Source: Corynebacterium amycolatum SK46 | GTDB lineage: Bacteria; Actinomycetota; Actinomycetes; Mycobacteriales; Mycobacteriaceae | Direction of reading: 5' to 3' | Assembly (NCBI RefSeq): GCF_000173655.1 | Contig: NZ_ABZU01000016.1 | Coordinates: 1-46,423, forward strand | DNA length: 46,423 nt | In this document: in pieces, positions 45,584-46,423 of the stretch | Numbering within the stretch: position 1 is the stretch's first letter | Layout: the number at the start of each line of letters is the position of its first letter | Notes under the pieces: generated by a model | What the model was told of the DNA's origin: nothing | The model's input: only the letters and a program-made list of their open reading frames with translations | The model's database searches: none | Made by a program: the position numbers and the translations under genes

Positions 45584-45991
45584 TTAGGCAGCAAACCGTT
45601 CCGCCAGCGTATTGACGCGTCGAGTAAAGAAATCCCGCAATTGCGCGTAGCGAGGATAACCATAAATGCCGCGGTCAGCTGGGTCATCATATTCCCAGCG
45701 CTCAGTCTCTACATCTGGCGCAATGTAGTCCGAAACGTCGATTCTCCCCACGACAATGACCACATCCGCACCGTCTGCGAGCGACGGCGTGAGTTGATGA
45801 GGATCCCCATCACACCGTGCCCCCACCTCACAGAGTGCACGCCGCGCGTCTTCATCCAGACCGCGGTCATCATCATCGATGCTGATACCTGCTGACAAAA
45901 CTGTCAGGTCCGGGGCAGCTTGCCGCAGCAGCCCTTCTAGTACGCGTGAGAGTCCCATGTTTGAACTACTGACAAAGAGCACCTCTGACAT
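45584..45991 (-). CDS. ArsC/LMW-PTP-fold protein lacking catalytic cysteines
   Basis: A 135-residue protein aligning along its length with actinobacterial arsenate reductases: VLFVSSSNMGLSRVLEGLL corresponds to the P-loop VLFVCxxNxGRSQMAEALL, and VVGRIDVSDYIAPDVETERW with YDDPAD matches the DVV..MGCGD/W..DDPA region. The P-loop Cys is Ser and its Arg is Leu; the second Cys is Arg. There is no Cys at any catalytic position, so arsenate reductase or phosphatase activity is not expected. ATG at 45991 is preferred over the longer frame to 46072. Three inverted repeats lie upstream. No ars genes are near. Confidence 0.7.
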   Translation of the reverse strand: MSEVLFVSSSNMGLSRVLEGLLRQAAPDLTVLSAGISIDDDDRGLDEDARRALCEVGARCDGDPHQLTPSLADGADVVIVVGRIDVSDYIAPDVETERWEYDDPADRGIYGYPRYAQLRDFFTRRVNTLAERFAA

Positions 45992-46010
45992 GGCTCCATC
46001 GTAGATTATT

Positions 46011-46065
46011 TTTCTCAGAGAAATCACCCCAGCTTGTGGGGTTTTCTGGAAGGTTTTACAGAAAA
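46011..46065. promoter_or_regulatory. Three inverted repeats upstream of the ArsC-like gene
   Basis: TTTCTC-A-GAGAAA (46011-46023), ACCCCA-GCTTG-TGGGGT (46026-46042) followed by TTTTC on the plus strand, and TTTTCTG-N10-CAGAAAA (46042-46065). The first lies about 20 bp before the ArsC-like ATG and could be an operator; the second and third may form a terminator. Confidence 0.45.
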
Positions 46066-46192
46066 ATGCCAAAAGCGCCCATAGCGCAGGCCCTTCCCCG
46101 AGACCAGCCCTATCGACGCTTATGACTTAACAACAAAGCCCACTTTACATACGCACGTAACCCCTGTGAAGCATGGGGCTAGAGTTACAGAT

Positions 46193-46336
46193 GTGAATAC
46201 TCTGCGACCTGTGATTATCCTGCTGTCGGTGTTGCGTTGTCCCGCTGTCGGTGTTGCGTTGTCGCGCTGTCGGTGTTGCGTTGTCTTATCGATGCAATAT
46301 TCACCTATCGATACGCAGCAGCGTGGCCATAAGTGA
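46193..46336 (+). CDS. Candidate short ORF, hydrophobic N-terminus, running through repeats
   Basis: GTG at 46193 has TAGAGT (46180-46185) seven bases upstream. The 47-codon ORF begins VNTLRPVIILLSVLRC, like the start of a membrane protein or signal peptide, then runs into the three tandem repeats and stops at 46334-46336. It may be the relic of a gene interrupted by repeat DNA. No product family recognised. Confidence 0.2.
   Translation: MNTLRPVIILLSVLRCPAVGVALSRCRCCVVLSMQYSPIDTQQRGHK
46222..46285 (+). repeat. Three tandem 22-bp repeats
   Basis: The 20-bp core GCTGTCGGTGTTGCGTTGTC occurs at 46222-46241, 46244-46263 and 46266-46285 without mismatches, spaced by CC and GC. Not spaced like a CRISPR array. 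Confidence 0.9.
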
Positions 46337-46387
46337 ATAGCTCATCCATATGTTGACCGGGACTTCCGACAGCGTGGCCATAAGTGA
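46300..46387 (+). repeat. Dispersed repeat blocks (shared with 26701-26730)
   Basis: TTCACCTATCGAT (46300-46312) and AGCGTGGCCATAAGTGA twice (46320-46336, 46371-46387). The 26.7 kb copy carries the same two blocks in a different relative orientation. The region from 46337 to the window end holds no other feature that I can support. Confidence 0.6.
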
Positions 46388-46423
46388 CAGAAGATTCCCC
46401 ACCCCCAGCCCCGATAGGCATTT

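Noticed and set aside
46222..46285. CRISPR array
   Set aside because: Repeats are separated by only 2 bp and no cas genes are present; these are plain tandem repeats.

Overview
The window reads as a chromosomal segment of a Corynebacterium or close relative (inference). The support is the moderately high GC content, the purine cluster interleaved with a mycothiol-type peroxidase gene, the gluABCD glutamate uptake operon, the FadA2-FabG4-HtdX lipid module, class Ib-like nrdI-nrdF, and many starts that look leaderless behind TANNNT -10 boxes. No rRNA, tRNA, CRISPR array, prophage or intact insertion sequence was seen.

Layout. 0.07-2.9 kb: purM and purF (minus) with a sterol-carrier-like gene. 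3.4-11.4 kb: a double-hotdog thioesterase, a DedA-like membrane protein, a membrane-anchored CHAP-like protein, glutathione-peroxidase-type mpx, a DUF2334 protein, bluB, ptrB and purC. 11.7-15.5 kb: a three-gene fatty-acid operon (thiolase, FabG4, MaoC/HtdX) closed by a strong terminator. 15.8-17.3 kb: nrdI-nrdF. 17.4-21.6 kb: a VOC-fold protein, a frameshifted small membrane protein, a monoacylglycerol-lipase-like hydrolase, purB and a MarR regulator. 21.8-26.6 kb: an MFS transporter divergent from marR, then gluABCD. 26.8-30.4 kb: a BCCT transporter and a Tat-exported PhoD phosphatase. 30.4-34.9 kb: thiOSGF under a TPP riboswitch with divergent thiE. 34.9-37.0 kb: ktrA-ktrB potassium uptake. 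37.2-38.8 kb: a trpL attenuator followed by trpB alone, without trpA. 38.8-39.8 kb: a small-ORF and palindrome-rich gap. 39.8-45.5 kb: an aminotransferase, purD, HIT protein, two lipases, and a hotdog protein fused to a dead HD-like domain. 45.6-46.4 kb: an ArsC/LMW-PTP-fold protein without its catalytic cysteines, then tandem and dispersed repeats.

Biology. Four purine genes (purM, purF, purC, purB) and purD cover several de novo IMP/AMP steps; purL, purQ and purS are not in the window. The thiamine genes make and couple the thiazole moiety. gluABCD, BCCT and KtrAB suggest osmotic and nutrient adaptation.

The observations most worth following are these. (1) NrdF has the three metal-ligand glutamates replaced by Gln, Ser and Lys (QSK), the signature of metal-free class Ie ribonucleotide reductase. 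(2) An 11-mer, GCTTNNCGACG, occurs at 32 sites on both strands, in coding and intergenic DNA, far above chance; it resembles an uptake, recombination or segregation signal of unknown role. (3) A complete Trp attenuator controls a solitary trpB. (4) Two pseudoenzyme-like proteins sit side by side at the right end. Everything rests on reading the sequence; no database search was run.
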